DNA of 64,000 nucleotides from Armigeres subalbatus (Eukaryota > Arthropoda > Insecta > Diptera > Culicidae), in contig NC_085139.1 in the NCBI RefSeq assembly GCF_024139115.2, forward strand, positions 68,367,203 through 68,431,202, written 5' to 3'. Position numbers and translations under genes: made by a program. This document shows, piece after piece, positions 24,801 through 34,202 of this stretch. The first letter of the stretch is position 1, and the number at the start of each line of letters is the position of its first letter. The notes beneath the pieces are model-generated. The model worked only from the letters and a program-made list of their open reading frames with translations. It was not told where the DNA came from and ran no database searches.

Positions 24801-25438
24801 TCACTACCATGGGGATCTTGGATTACCTTCCACGTGCAATCTAATGATAGTGAATTAGAGCATAAAGACAGATCTATTCGACTTTCCTGACCTTGAGGTC
24901 CTATTCGAGTTACTTCGCCTGTGTTCAAAATATTCAAGTTGAAATCGTCGCACAAATCATAGAAAATAGGCGCTCTGTTATCGTCTCTAGTTTCGCCCCA
25001 TCCAATACCATGTGCATTCATATCACCCAGTATTAAAACTGGGGATGATAAAGAGAGACTGCGCTCCAAAGATGCCGACGATTAAGTGAGGCATTTGGGG
25101 AATATACACTGAAGCTATGCAAAGGTCTTTGTTCTTTACATTTACTTGGCACGCGACGATTTCTAAACCATTAACAGTCGGAATGGGAATTCTGTAGAAA
25201 GCGTGACATTTTTTGATTCCAAAAGAACGCCACCATAATGATCATTCCGATCTTGGCGAATAATGTTAAAATCGTGGAAGTTGATTTCATCTTCAGAAGA
25301 AAGCCATGTTTCACAGAGTGCAAATATATCGCAATCGGAGTTGCGAATTAAAAACTTAAACACGTCCAATTTATGTTTCAGACTATGACAGTTCCACTGC
25401 AGCACAGTGATTGTATCTTGTATGGCCGTATTATCCAT
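21827..25438 (-). pseudogene. ORF2 of copy A: endonuclease - reverse transcriptase - RNase H
   Basis: The start ATG at 25438 overlaps the ORF1 stop by 8 nt (ATGGATAA). Domain order: an AP-type endonuclease (LQWNCHSL near the start, ALCETWL with the catalytic Glu, GDMNAHGIGWG at about 25015, GSDHMPI at about 24805). Next is the reverse transcriptase (PEWRQVKVIAIQKPGKP at about 24020, DIKGAFDS, GIPQGSCLSPLLYNF, catalytic LADD at about 23480). The last domain is RNase H in the long frame 23350-21827 (TDGSHINGS, VAELAAINFA, FSDSLSS, GNEKADSLAK), followed by a CRCG...HVVWYC zinc-like motif. The protein would nick target DNA and copy element RNA. Frameshifts lie near 25160, 24660, 24280, 24050 and 23400. 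The last frame is an unbroken ~500 codons. Confidence 0.9.
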
Positions 25439-26799
25439 CTAAAGATACAAGTCCTGCAAGAAGGGGCCATGAAACAGTCAATTGCTTCAGATAACTTTCA
25501 ACTGTTGGAATAAAGAGGTCAATGATTGGCCTCAATGAATTCGGAATATTGAATAAGTTCAAAATACGATCCACAAGGTCCTTAAAGGATATCAATCCTC
25601 GCTTGGACGAGATTCTTTTCTTGGAAGTGCGAGTAGCAGTTTTCTGCTCAGAGATATTCCTTGACTGATGTTTCTTTGTAACATCAGTTTTAGGCAATGG
25701 CGGGAATGTCTTACTGCAACATGGGTCAAAAGGAGCAGTATAGACAGGCTGCTTCGGAATTTTAAATAATCCCCATTACCATCAGATTTCGGCAAGCTTC
25801 TAGGGATGATTTTTTTGTTTCTTACGGCGCAATCCCGGGAAGACAGTTTCTTCCTCTTTTCGGGTACGTGTACCTCCGCAGAATCATCCATATCGGCTAC
25901 GTCAGAGTCCGATTCGTCTATGGAAATGACATCATAAAAATCACTTACTTGAACGGCAGCTGAAATAGCAGCCGTTGCGTTGGCAGTTGCGGATGTGTCT
26001 TGCGACTTCACCATTTCTGCATACGACTGCTTAGAGCGCTGTACTAATGAACGCTTAACTTTTTGGGTGCGCTTTTTGTACACCGGACATTCTTGCAAAC
26101 CATGGGGACCATGCCACAATAAGCGCACTTTGTAACTTGTTGTTGGCAGGACTCCTCCCTATGCTTTTCAAAACATTTGCCACAACGGGGCTTGTTGTCG
26201 CAAAACTCGGCAGTGTGCCCCAACTGTTTGCAGTTGGTACAATTGAAAACTCTGGGTACAAAAAGACGCACCGGGAACAACATATTTTCGATATCTACAT
26301 ATTTTGGGAGTATCGAACCGGCAAACGTTACCCGTAGCGAACCTGACTTCGAGTATACTTTTTTTCCATCTACCATGGCTGCTGAATGCAATTCCTTGCT
26401 GTCCAGAATGTCCACGGTAGATTGCAGGGCATTCTTTAAACGGCCTTTTCCTGCAAGTACATCCTTGCAAGTCAGGCTCGCTGCGTTAATTACGCCTTCA
26501 ACCTCGACCTCCCGCGAGGGCACATAAACCAAATATTCCACATTATAGTTCTGGTCTTTTGCGATAGCATTTGCATCCTGGTATGTAGGTGCGGTTACAC
26601 GTAGTTTGTTCCGATTGATCTGATGAAAATCAGTTTTCGGAAAACGACGCGTCAAATCACGTTTGATTCCTAGGAAATCAATACTTTTCGCTTTCTGCCG
26701 AAAGTAAACAACCCACGGCCCAGGAGAAGATGCTTGGTAGAAACGCGTGCGGACAACGTTATCTTTTGGAGGCGTTTCGCCTCCGTTTTCTACGTCCAT
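25431..26799 (-). pseudogene. ORF1 of copy A: gag-like RNA-binding protein
   Basis: The first ATG is at 26799 (MDVENGGETPP). The N-terminal half carries an RNA-binding-type segment (PWVVYFRQKAKSIDF) and then cysteine motifs CTNCKQLGHTAEFC, CGKCFEKHREESC and CAYCG, typical zinc knuckles of non-LTR ORF1 proteins. The C-terminal part is Ser/Asp/Lys-rich (SIDESDSDVADMDDS) and ends with VSLDG at 25431. It would coat element RNA in a ribonucleoprotein particle. The frame is broken near 26110 and again near 25770. Copy B is broken at other places, so the ancestral ORF1 was a single frame of roughly 455 codons. Confidence 0.88.
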
Positions 26800-27394
26800 C
26801 AAACTCTGATTGAATCAATAATAAATGTAAAAAAATGTGAAAGATAGAGTGAAAAAACTTAAAACTAAACTAATTCAATACTTTAGAGTAAGAAATAACA
26901 AAACCAAAAAAAATATAAGAAAAAATAAATTAAGCGCAAAAAAAATTAAAAAAAACGATTACCCTGTTTTTGTCGCACTCTAAGCCAGCCGACAGTAACT
27001 GGCGGGAGACAAACAACAGTTCAACCACTGCTGTGTGGTGAGCACAAAAGGGATGATGAAATAATAGCAAACTGATTTGGGTATACTTATACACGGCCCC
27101 GTTCAGTAGGTAGCCGTCGTTGTCGATGTTGTCGATCCTCTTCTCGATGGATAGATGGATGATTTCGGATGGTGGTTAATCACTATATTTAATGCACGCA
27201 CAACCCTTGTCGTACGTGCAGCTTCTTCGCGATCGCGAATCGCCTACGGCAACCACTATATATCCGCAGTGGGATAGCGCGGGATATAAAAAAACTCACT
27301 GATTTGAGAAAAAAACTCACTGGGAATAAAGTAATTGCCTGCGATGAGACACGGTCCTTCACAACCGGCTGCTTCGAGCGATCGGCAAAGAATG
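26800..27394 (-). promoter_or_regulatory. 5' UTR of copy A, expected to hold an internal promoter
   Basis: About 595 bases between the TSD-defined 5' end and the first ATG, matched almost base for base by 49449-50057 on the plus strand. The first ~100 bases contain a direct repeat of CAGTGAGTTTTTTT. Full-length non-LTR elements need a promoter inside this region, but I see no decisive motif. Confidence 0.55.
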
Positions 27395-27408
27395 AAGCCA
27401 TCATTCAT
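27395..27408. repeat. Target site duplication of non-LTR copy A (5' side)
   Basis: AAGCCATCATTCAT, identical to 21431-21444, directly outside the 5' end at 27394. Confidence 0.9.
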
Positions 27409-27639
27409 ACTCATAATTGTTTTGCGTTTCTACAAAATGCGCGAAAAAAGTATAAGGACACGAGTCAAATGGCCAGTTATCTGTTGATCATCCCCGTACC
27501 CAGAGTCTATCACTTAAAGTGTATAGTATACGTGAAATGCGAATACAACGAGTTTTGTATTTTAGACTAATAATTAAAAATAGACCAATTTTGTTGCAGG
27601 AACTAATTATAATGACATTCACATTGATTAATTAGGAGT

Positions 27640-28520
27640 CACTCCTCCGCTGTTTTAATTACTTCCTTCAGTCGGCATAGGATTTAGGTAAATTTCAGCT
27701 TATTATTGTTACATTGATCTATTATTCGACGACAGAAGTTCGGAGTTGAAGAACAGGCTCAAACTATCCCTCATTTTAGAAAACGTTCCGAGAAAGTAAT
27801 CCGCAGACACTCTCAGTTAAATTGAGATTTGGTCTACATGCCGGTTAAGCTAACCACCACTTCGAAAACCCGCGTCAGGAAACTTTAGACGAAGTTGCTC
27901 ACCAAAACGTGTTGCGTTCGAAAATAAGCAAAGAAGTTCCTTATCTGGCAGGTAATTTGTGGATGTGGTGAAGTAAGCGCTCCACTTATTACTTCCAGAA
28001 TAATCAACGGTACGCTATACATGGAAGAATGCCTTAAGAAGAGTCTCCCGAGCAGCACAAGTCAGAGAAAAGCAGTTTCAGTAACTTGACTAAATCTAGA
28101 CACATAAGAGGTGCAAAAGCATACGTGGAGCATGTGTGCCGTCAGGGCTCTTGTCATTCATTAGAAAGCTCAATAGATCATCTCTGTACTAGCCTGATCT
28201 GGTATCCTGTCACTATGCTCGAAACGTGTACCGAGCTAATGGAATCAATTTTGTGTCAAAGTATATGAACCCACCAAGTTTACCGGAACTTCCCCCAACC
28301 GAACATTTTTGGGTAATTAGGAAGATGAAACTTCGCAAACATCCAAAGAGTATTAAAACAAAGCTGAAGTTGAGGAAAATGTTGGGTAAAAACATCAAAA
28401 ATACTGGGAAAGTCGGTTGTTCAAAATATGATGGCTGGAGTAATGAAAAGGAAGATGCGCGCACTCGAGTTAGGAGTGAAATCAAGCCAAAGAAATGTAG
28501 TAAGCCGTTTAATTAATAGT
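27640..28520 (+). pseudogene. ITmD37E/Tc1-mariner-type transposase, decayed
   Basis: In shifting plus-strand frames one can follow LIWQVICGCGE (about 27945), RIINGTLYMEECLKKSL (about 28000), PDLVSCHYA (about 28190) and then a 96-codon frame (28226-28516) with ANGINFVSKYMNPPSLPEL and PPTEHFWVI. That is the C-terminal catalytic region of Tc1/mariner-superfamily transposases, with the PDLxxCHY block and the NPPxxPELxPxExFW block holding the last acidic residue. Upstream, the helix-turn-helix part is only faintly present. Stop codons and frameshifts abound. I could not identify TIRs. The ITmD37E assignment rests on similarity to mosquito elements I remember. Confidence 0.75.
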
Positions 28521-28909
28521 TTTTTTTATTCCCGAAAATCGGATTGATTATTTTCAGTAAATATATTTGTGCCATTTTTATCGAACACACCCTTTCCAAT
28601 GCAAAATCCGGTGTTGCCATATGATATGTGCAATTATCACTCGAGAATTAAGAAGCCTATTCACAACACTACTCAATCATCATTTATCCTACTCACTTAT
28701 CGCTAATGAATTCGTCGAACCACACATTCCTATCACTACCACCTAGAGTTAAGGTTGTACCTAAAGATAAGCGATGCGAGAAGAACGGAACCTACTGGTT
28801 CCAAAGCAGAAAGTCTGACGGTGTTCTAACGAGAATGCGCTTTGACCAGCTGCGGACTCCGAAGGCTTCATCGGTGGAGACTCGTCAGACAAGCATCAGA
28901 CTGGCACAA

Positions 28910-29338
28910 TGGCCATTAGACCAAAAAACCATTTAGCCAGATTTCTCGTTTGGCCGAAAATGTCATTTAGCCGAAAGCGTCATACGACCGAACTGGTTGT
29001 TTGACCGAAAAAAATGTTTGGCTGTCCATGTCTTTTGTCCGAAAATGACGTATGACCGAAATGGACATTAGAACGAACAGTTCAATTGGCCGCAATTGCC
29101 GGTTGACTGAAAGGATAATTTGGCCGTTTGTCAGAAATGGTCGTTTGGAAGATTAGGCCGAAAATTCTGTTTGGTTGAACAGGTCATATGGTCGACAATA
29201 TCGTTTAGCCCGGTAGGTGATTTGGCTGAAATCATCGATGGGAAAAAGGAATGAGAAGCCTCACTTATTTCCCACTTTCCAATTTCCACTTATTACTTCT
29301 CACAGTGAGAAGTTAGAAGTGCAAAATGAGTAGTGAGA
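28910..29338 (+). repeat. Degenerate GGCCGAAA/ATTTAG array followed by GTGAGAAG-type words
   Basis: Words such as GTTTGGCCGAAAATGTCATT and TTAGCCGAAAGCGTCAT repeat at about 17-20 base spacing to about 29240. Then CACTTATTACTTCTCAC and GTGAGAAGTTAGAAGTG follow as a short inverted pair. This repeats, at smaller scale, the composition of 3826-5105. Confidence 0.65.
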
Positions 29339-31815
29339 AAATTTATTTATTTATTTATCAGACTAAGGCCGGAGTGGCCTGTGCTGCACATAAAAGTCTT
29401 CTCCATTCAGCTCGGTCCATGGCTGCACTTCGCCAACCACGTAGTCTGCGGAGGGTCCGCAAATCGTCCTCCACCTGATCGATCCAACTTGCCCGCTGTG
29501 CACTTCGCCTTCTTGTTCCCGTCGGATCGTTGTCGAGAACCATTTTCACCGGATTACTGCGGTGTGAACGATGGATGGTTCTCCCAACAGCTGATGCAAC
29601 TTGTGGTTCATTCGCCTCCTCCACGTACCGTCCGCCATCTGCACCCCACCATAGATGGTACGCAACACTTTCCTTTCAAAAACTCCAAGTGCGCGTTGGT
29701 CCTCCACGAGCATCGTCCAGGTCTCGTGTCCATAGAGAACTACCGGTCTTATAAGCGTTTTGTAGATAGTCAGTTTCAGTCAGTCAGTCAGAGTCCAAAG
29801 TACGTACGATTTCCAGCCACTATGCGTCTCCGAATTTCTCTGCTGGTATCGTTATCGGCGGTCACCAGTGAGCCCAAGTACACAAATTCTTCAACCACCT
29901 CGATTTCGTCACCACCGATAAAAAAACCCGTGGTGGGTGGCTTACATTGACCTCTCTTGAGCCTCTTCCTATCATGTACTTCGTCTTCGACGTGTTGATG
30001 ACTAGTCCAATCTGTTTAGCTTCGCTTTTCAGTCTGATGTAGGCTTCCTCCATTCTCTCAAAGTTACGTGCCACGATATCAATGTCGTCGGCGAAACCAA
30101 ATAATTGGACGGACTTCGTGAAAATCGTACCACTCGTGTCAATCCCTGCCCTTCGTATTACTCCCTCCAAAGCGATGTTGAATAGCAGACACGAAAGACC
30201 AGCACCTTGCCGTAACCCTCTACGCGTTTCGAAGGGACTCGAGAATGCCCCTGAAACTCGAACTACGCACATCACCCGATCCATCGTCGCCTTGATCAAC
30301 CGTATCAGTTTATCCGGAAATCCGTTTTCGTGCATTAGCTGCCATAGCTGGTCCCGATCGATTGTATCATATGCGGCTTTGAAGTCGATGAATAGATGAT
30401 ATGTGGGCACGTTGTATTCGCGGCATTTCTGCAATACCTGACGTATGGCGAACACCTGGTCTGTGGTAGGTCGTTCACCCATAAATCCCGCCTGGTACTG
30501 CCCCACGAACTCTCTTGCAATTGGTGTTAGTCGGCGGCATAAAATTTTGGAGAGTACCTTGTAGGCGGCGTTCAGCAATGTGATTACGGGGTAGTTGCTA
30601 CAATCCAGCTTATCGTCCTTTTTGTAGATGGGACACACGACACCTTCCATCCACTCCTGCGGCAGAACCTCATCCTCCCAAACCTTGGTAATCACCCAGT
30701 GCAGCGCTCCAGCCAGTGCCTCACTACCGTGTTATAACAGCTCCCGTGGTAGTTGGTCAGCTCCCGGGGCTTTGTTGTTTTTCAGCCGGCTGATTTCCTC
30801 CTGGATTTCCTAGAGATTCGGAGCTGGAAGTCGCATGTCCTGCGCGCGTGCTTCTAGGTTCATTACCATACCGCTACCATTGTCTGCCATATCGCCATTC
30901 AGGTGCCCTTCGTAGTGCTGCCGCCACCTTTGGATCACCTCACGCTCGTTTGTAAGAAGGTTCCCGTTTATGCCCTTACACATATCGGGCCGTGGCACGT
31001 GGCCTTTACGTAAATGGTTCAACTACTCATAGAACTTTCGTGCATTATTAGCGCGGTACAGTTGCTTCGTCTCTTCACGGTCCCGATCTTCCTGCTGGCA
31101 CTTTTTCCTCCGAAAAATCGAGTTTTGTCTGTTTCGCGCCCGTTTGTATCGTGCCTCGTTCGCCCTCGTGCGGTGTTGCAGCACTCTCCTCCATGCTGCA
31201 TTCTTCTCCTCAACTAACTGCTCACATTCGCCGTCATACCAGTCGTTTCTCTGATCCGGAGGCACCGTACCTAGTGCAGCGGTAGCGGTGCTTCCAATCG
31301 CGGATCGAATTTCTCTCCAGCCATCTTCAAGAGACGCTGTGCCTCCTTTCGTGTGGGCTGTACACGTTCATGATGCTATAGTTGAAGAATCAGCCGTTTA
31401 TCCTCAGCTTGCACATCCTTGCGTTGATTGGCTACCACCCAATTACGCGTTTTCGCATCTTTCCAGCACTATGAAGCCGGTTCCCAGCTCGTTGGTGGTG
31501 CCACAGCTTTGGTAGAAGGTAGCCGCTTGATGCACGCTTTTCACATTTTCTGTACTGCCTAGCAGATTTCCTGCAGCGCTACGATGTAGAAGTTGCGGGG
31601 ATGTATTTCATCGTAGATTATCCTGTCACAACCTGCGAAGCCTAGTGACTTGCAGTTCCATGTTCCAAGCTTCCATCGTGATCCTTTATTCGTCGCCTAG
31701 GTCGTTGCCGATTGTATCGAGTCGTATTATCTTCTATGTCGTTCGTAATGATTGTTTTTAAAGGTGGCTTATTGGGCCTGCGCAAACCTTCTGTCTCGTC
31801 TGTCTCTCTTTCCTA
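29339..31815 (-). mobile_element. RTE-like non-LTR retrotransposon, 5' part damaged
   Basis: Minus-strand element. The 3' terminus is a run of ATAAATAAATAAAT after CCGGCCTTAGTCTG (29339-29375). A 5' region of Arg-rich frames runs to about 31815. Between them lie a shortened endonuclease part (31690-31270), a linker and the reverse transcriptase. The AAAT-type tail, the single large ORF and the GLRQG and FADDIDI motifs fit the RTE clade (JAM1-type elements of Aedes come to mind). I found no TSD. Confidence 0.75.
29358..31690 (-). pseudogene. RTE-like ORF2: endonuclease remnant and reverse transcriptase
   Basis: The N-terminal endonuclease starts near 31685 (WKLGTWNCKSLGFAG) but after FNYSIMNVYSPHE jumps to the region before PPDQRNDWYDGECEQL. 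Roughly 400 bases that normally hold the catalytic Asp and His are therefore missing. The linker (31265-30810) has the usual WDYD/YK-like basic stretch. The reverse transcriptase (30695-29862) shows QEWMEGVVCPIYKKDD, FIDFKAAYDT, GLRQGAGLSCLLFN and FGFADDIDIV. The C-terminal tail (GTRRRSAQRASWIDQVEDDL) is in another frame. In-frame stops near 30811 and 30732 and a frameshift near 29900 also break it. The copy is dead. Confidence 0.8.
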
Positions 31816-32537
31816 CTATACAAAGCAGAAATCAATCTCCCATCACAAGTAGTTGATGAACCAATGCACCATGCGTCTCCATATATGCTCAGGTATGCTT
31901 ATTCTACGTAGAACCTGTTCAATGCTTGTTGGCATACACAGTAATAAATCTCCAAAAGTAACGGAATTACGAGCTTGGTGTCTTCGACAAAGATTTTTAG
32001 AAGAACTTTTGCTACAACTCTCGCGAAGAAATAGGAATGATCGAAGTAAGCTTTGCGCGCGGACGGTAGTGTGTTTCATCATGACAGTTTTTTTTTCTAT
32101 CTGTTTCGGCTGAAAGCTTCGTGAACTTGGCTGGTGCTAAGCCACCATTTAGTGATGTGAAATGAAGCGATGTGATTCTGGTCATATTCGAATTAATGAC
32201 TAATTCTTGATTACTTGAAAACCAAGTGTGTACATCTAAAATTTGTGTTCGGTCGGTGAGGTTTATGACACTCTGGAATCGGAATCGCTTTTGTGGAAGA
32301 AACTTACGCGACTCATCCGGTCGAGAGTGGAATGAAATCCTTTTTTGTTTGCCATAATGTTTCCATTCAAACCTGTTTCAAATCAGGTTGCTTCTTTGAA
32401 TGCGCCAAGGAGTAACATCGATTCTACGGTTCTAATTTGGTGAGATCTATCTGATTCATATTGTTCTTACACTTATGTGTTATAAAATATCTGAAACTTT
32501 ATCTACGTTCTGGGGGCAAGGCCCATGCTAATTTTAT
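31816..32537. other. Unassigned, with a possible reverse transcriptase thumb fragment
   Basis: On the minus strand about 32280-32160 reads ILDVHTWFSSNQELVINSN, which resembles the WF-x-N-L-x-x-N segment after the FADD motif of non-LTR reverse transcriptases. A further minus frame (32082-31843) is 79 codons long but unrecognised. This may be a sliver of another element between the RTE-like and CR1-like copies. Confidence 0.3.
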
Positions 32538-33890
32538 TTATTTATTTCATCTTTGGTCACTTATTTCATCACACAGACTAAAGTATCTTAATCCTATTTT
32601 TGAAGACAAGTTCACTAACATTATAATCAAACATATCACATACATCGCTAAAGCCTAGGTGCGTGGAAGTTTATTTCCCGGAGCACGCTACTGCAGTCAA
32701 TGTTGTCACGGATCATGTCAAAAATAAAAAGTCGTTGTAAATACGTTCGGCGTTTGGAGTGTGTTTGCAAGCCAATGAGCGTACATCTGTGCTCATAGGG
32801 TGGCAGGTTATCGGAATTGGTCCATGGCAGCTGTCGTAATGCGAATCTGACGAAACGTTTCTGGATGCTTTCTATGCGTGATGCATGAATCGCATGGTAA
32901 GGAGCCCATATTTGAACTCCGTACTCAAGAATACTTCGGACCAATGAGCAGTATAGTGTTTTCAAAGCATAAACATCATCAAATTGTGCAGAGTTGCGGC
33001 GCAGGAAGCCAAGCATAGTGTTGGCTTTGGAGATTGTCTTTGAGATGTGCTTGTTGAACCGAAGCTTACTGTCCAAGATAAGGCAAAGATCCTTTATGGA
33101 GTTAACTCTCATAAGCGGTAACTGGTCCATCAAAAGTCAAATCTGATTGGTGAGTAAACACGGGAAAAAGTGGTGGCATTGGCTTGCATTCCGTTTATCT
33201 GACACCACGAGGATAAGCGCACAATGTCGGCTTGAAGTGCACAGCAATCTAAAGCTGACTTCACGACTCGGTAAATTTTCAGGTCATCCGCAAAAAGCAG
33301 CTTGCACGAGTGTAGCTGATCGCAAACGCCGTTGATAAATAGCGCAAAAATTAAAGGTCCTAGGTGACTCCCTTGTGGAACGCCAGACGGAATCTCGAAT
33401 TCATCGGAAGTGGCGTCACGAACCTTAACGAAGACTTTTCTTGAAGTCAAGTACGAATGAATCCAGTTGACGATCCACGACGGTAGACCAAGACGGTTCA
33501 GTTTCAAAATAGCAAGATCATGCGGAACTTTATCAAATGCCTTCGAAAAGTCAATATACACAGCATCTACTTGTCGCCGCTTCTCGATGCATCCAATAAC
33601 ACTATTGGTGAAGCTCATCAAATTAGAGATCGTAGAACGTTTTTGCATGAATCCATGCTGGAATTCTGATATAACGGATTTAACGGCTGGATAAAGATTG
33701 TCATGCAGTCTTTCGAGTACTTTGGCAAAACAGTTCAGGATCGAAATGGGTCGATAATTTTCCACGCTATGTATGTTGCCCGATTTGAAGATCGGTCTAA
33801 TTGATGCGGGCTTCCAGGCATCAGGAAACACGCCATCCGCGAGTGATCGGTTGAAAATTTTCGAGTATTGGCGGTTAAAACTAGGCTAAT
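32538..33890 (-). pseudogene. CR1/L2-like non-LTR retrotransposon, 5'-truncated
   Basis: Minus strand. It starts abruptly near 33885 inside the reverse transcriptase (NRSLADGVFPDAWKPASIRP), then PISILNCFAKVLERL, FQHGFMQKRST, YIDFSKAFDKVPHDL, SGVPQGSHLGPLIFALFING and catalytic FADD (about 33300). After one frameshift near 33130 the thumb and C-terminal domain continue to the stop at 32648 (NTMLGFLRRNS, ILEYGVQIWAP). There is no RNase H domain. A ~110 base 3' UTR ends in ATAAATAAATAAA-like repeats (32538-32550). Apart from that frameshift the remaining part is well preserved. The truncation point at 33890 is 104 bases from the LTR element, so the two are separate insertions. Confidence 0.85.
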
Positions 33891-33993
33891 TAGCCGAAGC
33901 AAGTCTAATACCTTTTCCCACCTCAAGAAGAAGCAACACTATGGAGAACGGAGTGACGTAAATTTCTTAGCATTATCACTTCCAACGTCTGTA

Positions 33994-33998
33994 CAAAC
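33994..33998. repeat. 5 bp TSD of the LTR element (left)
   Basis: CAAAC directly outside the LTR, matched by 39751-39755. Confidence 0.8.
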
Positions 33999-34177
33999 TG
34001 TAATAGGTTGTTCAGATTACTTATGGATCAAAACTCTTCGTATTATCACCGATTTAATTACACCACGTTTATTTCCACACTTTCCGATTTCACACACGCT
34101 CACCTGCTCCCCTCACAAGTCCTCCTCCTCCTCAAGGTACTCACAAATCTCTCCCTTGTCTGTAGTAGAACCCTACA
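33999..34177 (-). repeat. 3' LTR, 179 bp
   Basis: On the element's strand it begins TGTAGGG and ends CCTATTACA, i.e. TG...CA ends with a TGTA/TACA inverted repeat. It differs from the 5' LTR (39572-39750) at two positions, a base in the GATTTMATTACACC word and one in GCTCYCCTC (both given on the plus strand). It should supply the polyadenylation signal. Confidence 0.95.
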
Positions 34178-34186
34178 TCCCACCTT
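34178..34186 (-). promoter_or_regulatory. Polypurine tract (plus-strand primer)
   Basis: On the element strand AAGGTGGGA directly abuts the 3' LTR, the normal position of the primer for second-strand DNA synthesis. Confidence 0.6.
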
Positions 34187-34202
34187 ATCTTTAATTTTTT
34201 TT

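Larger units (their letters stand above)
21444..27394 (-). mobile_element. Full-length RNase H-bearing non-LTR retrotransposon, copy A
   Basis: A complete element read on the minus strand: 5' end at 27394, 5' UTR to 26800, ORF1 (gag-like), ORF2 (endonuclease, reverse transcriptase, RNase H), 3' UTR and a 17-base poly-A tail (T run 21444-21460). A perfect 14 bp TSD flanks it, proof of insertion by target-primed reverse transcription. The same element occurs as copy B at 49449-55207 on the other strand, which fixes both ends. An apurinic-type endonuclease plus a C-terminal RNase H places it in the I/LOA-like group. I cannot name the family. Several frameshifts make it inactive as it stands. Confidence 0.93.
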
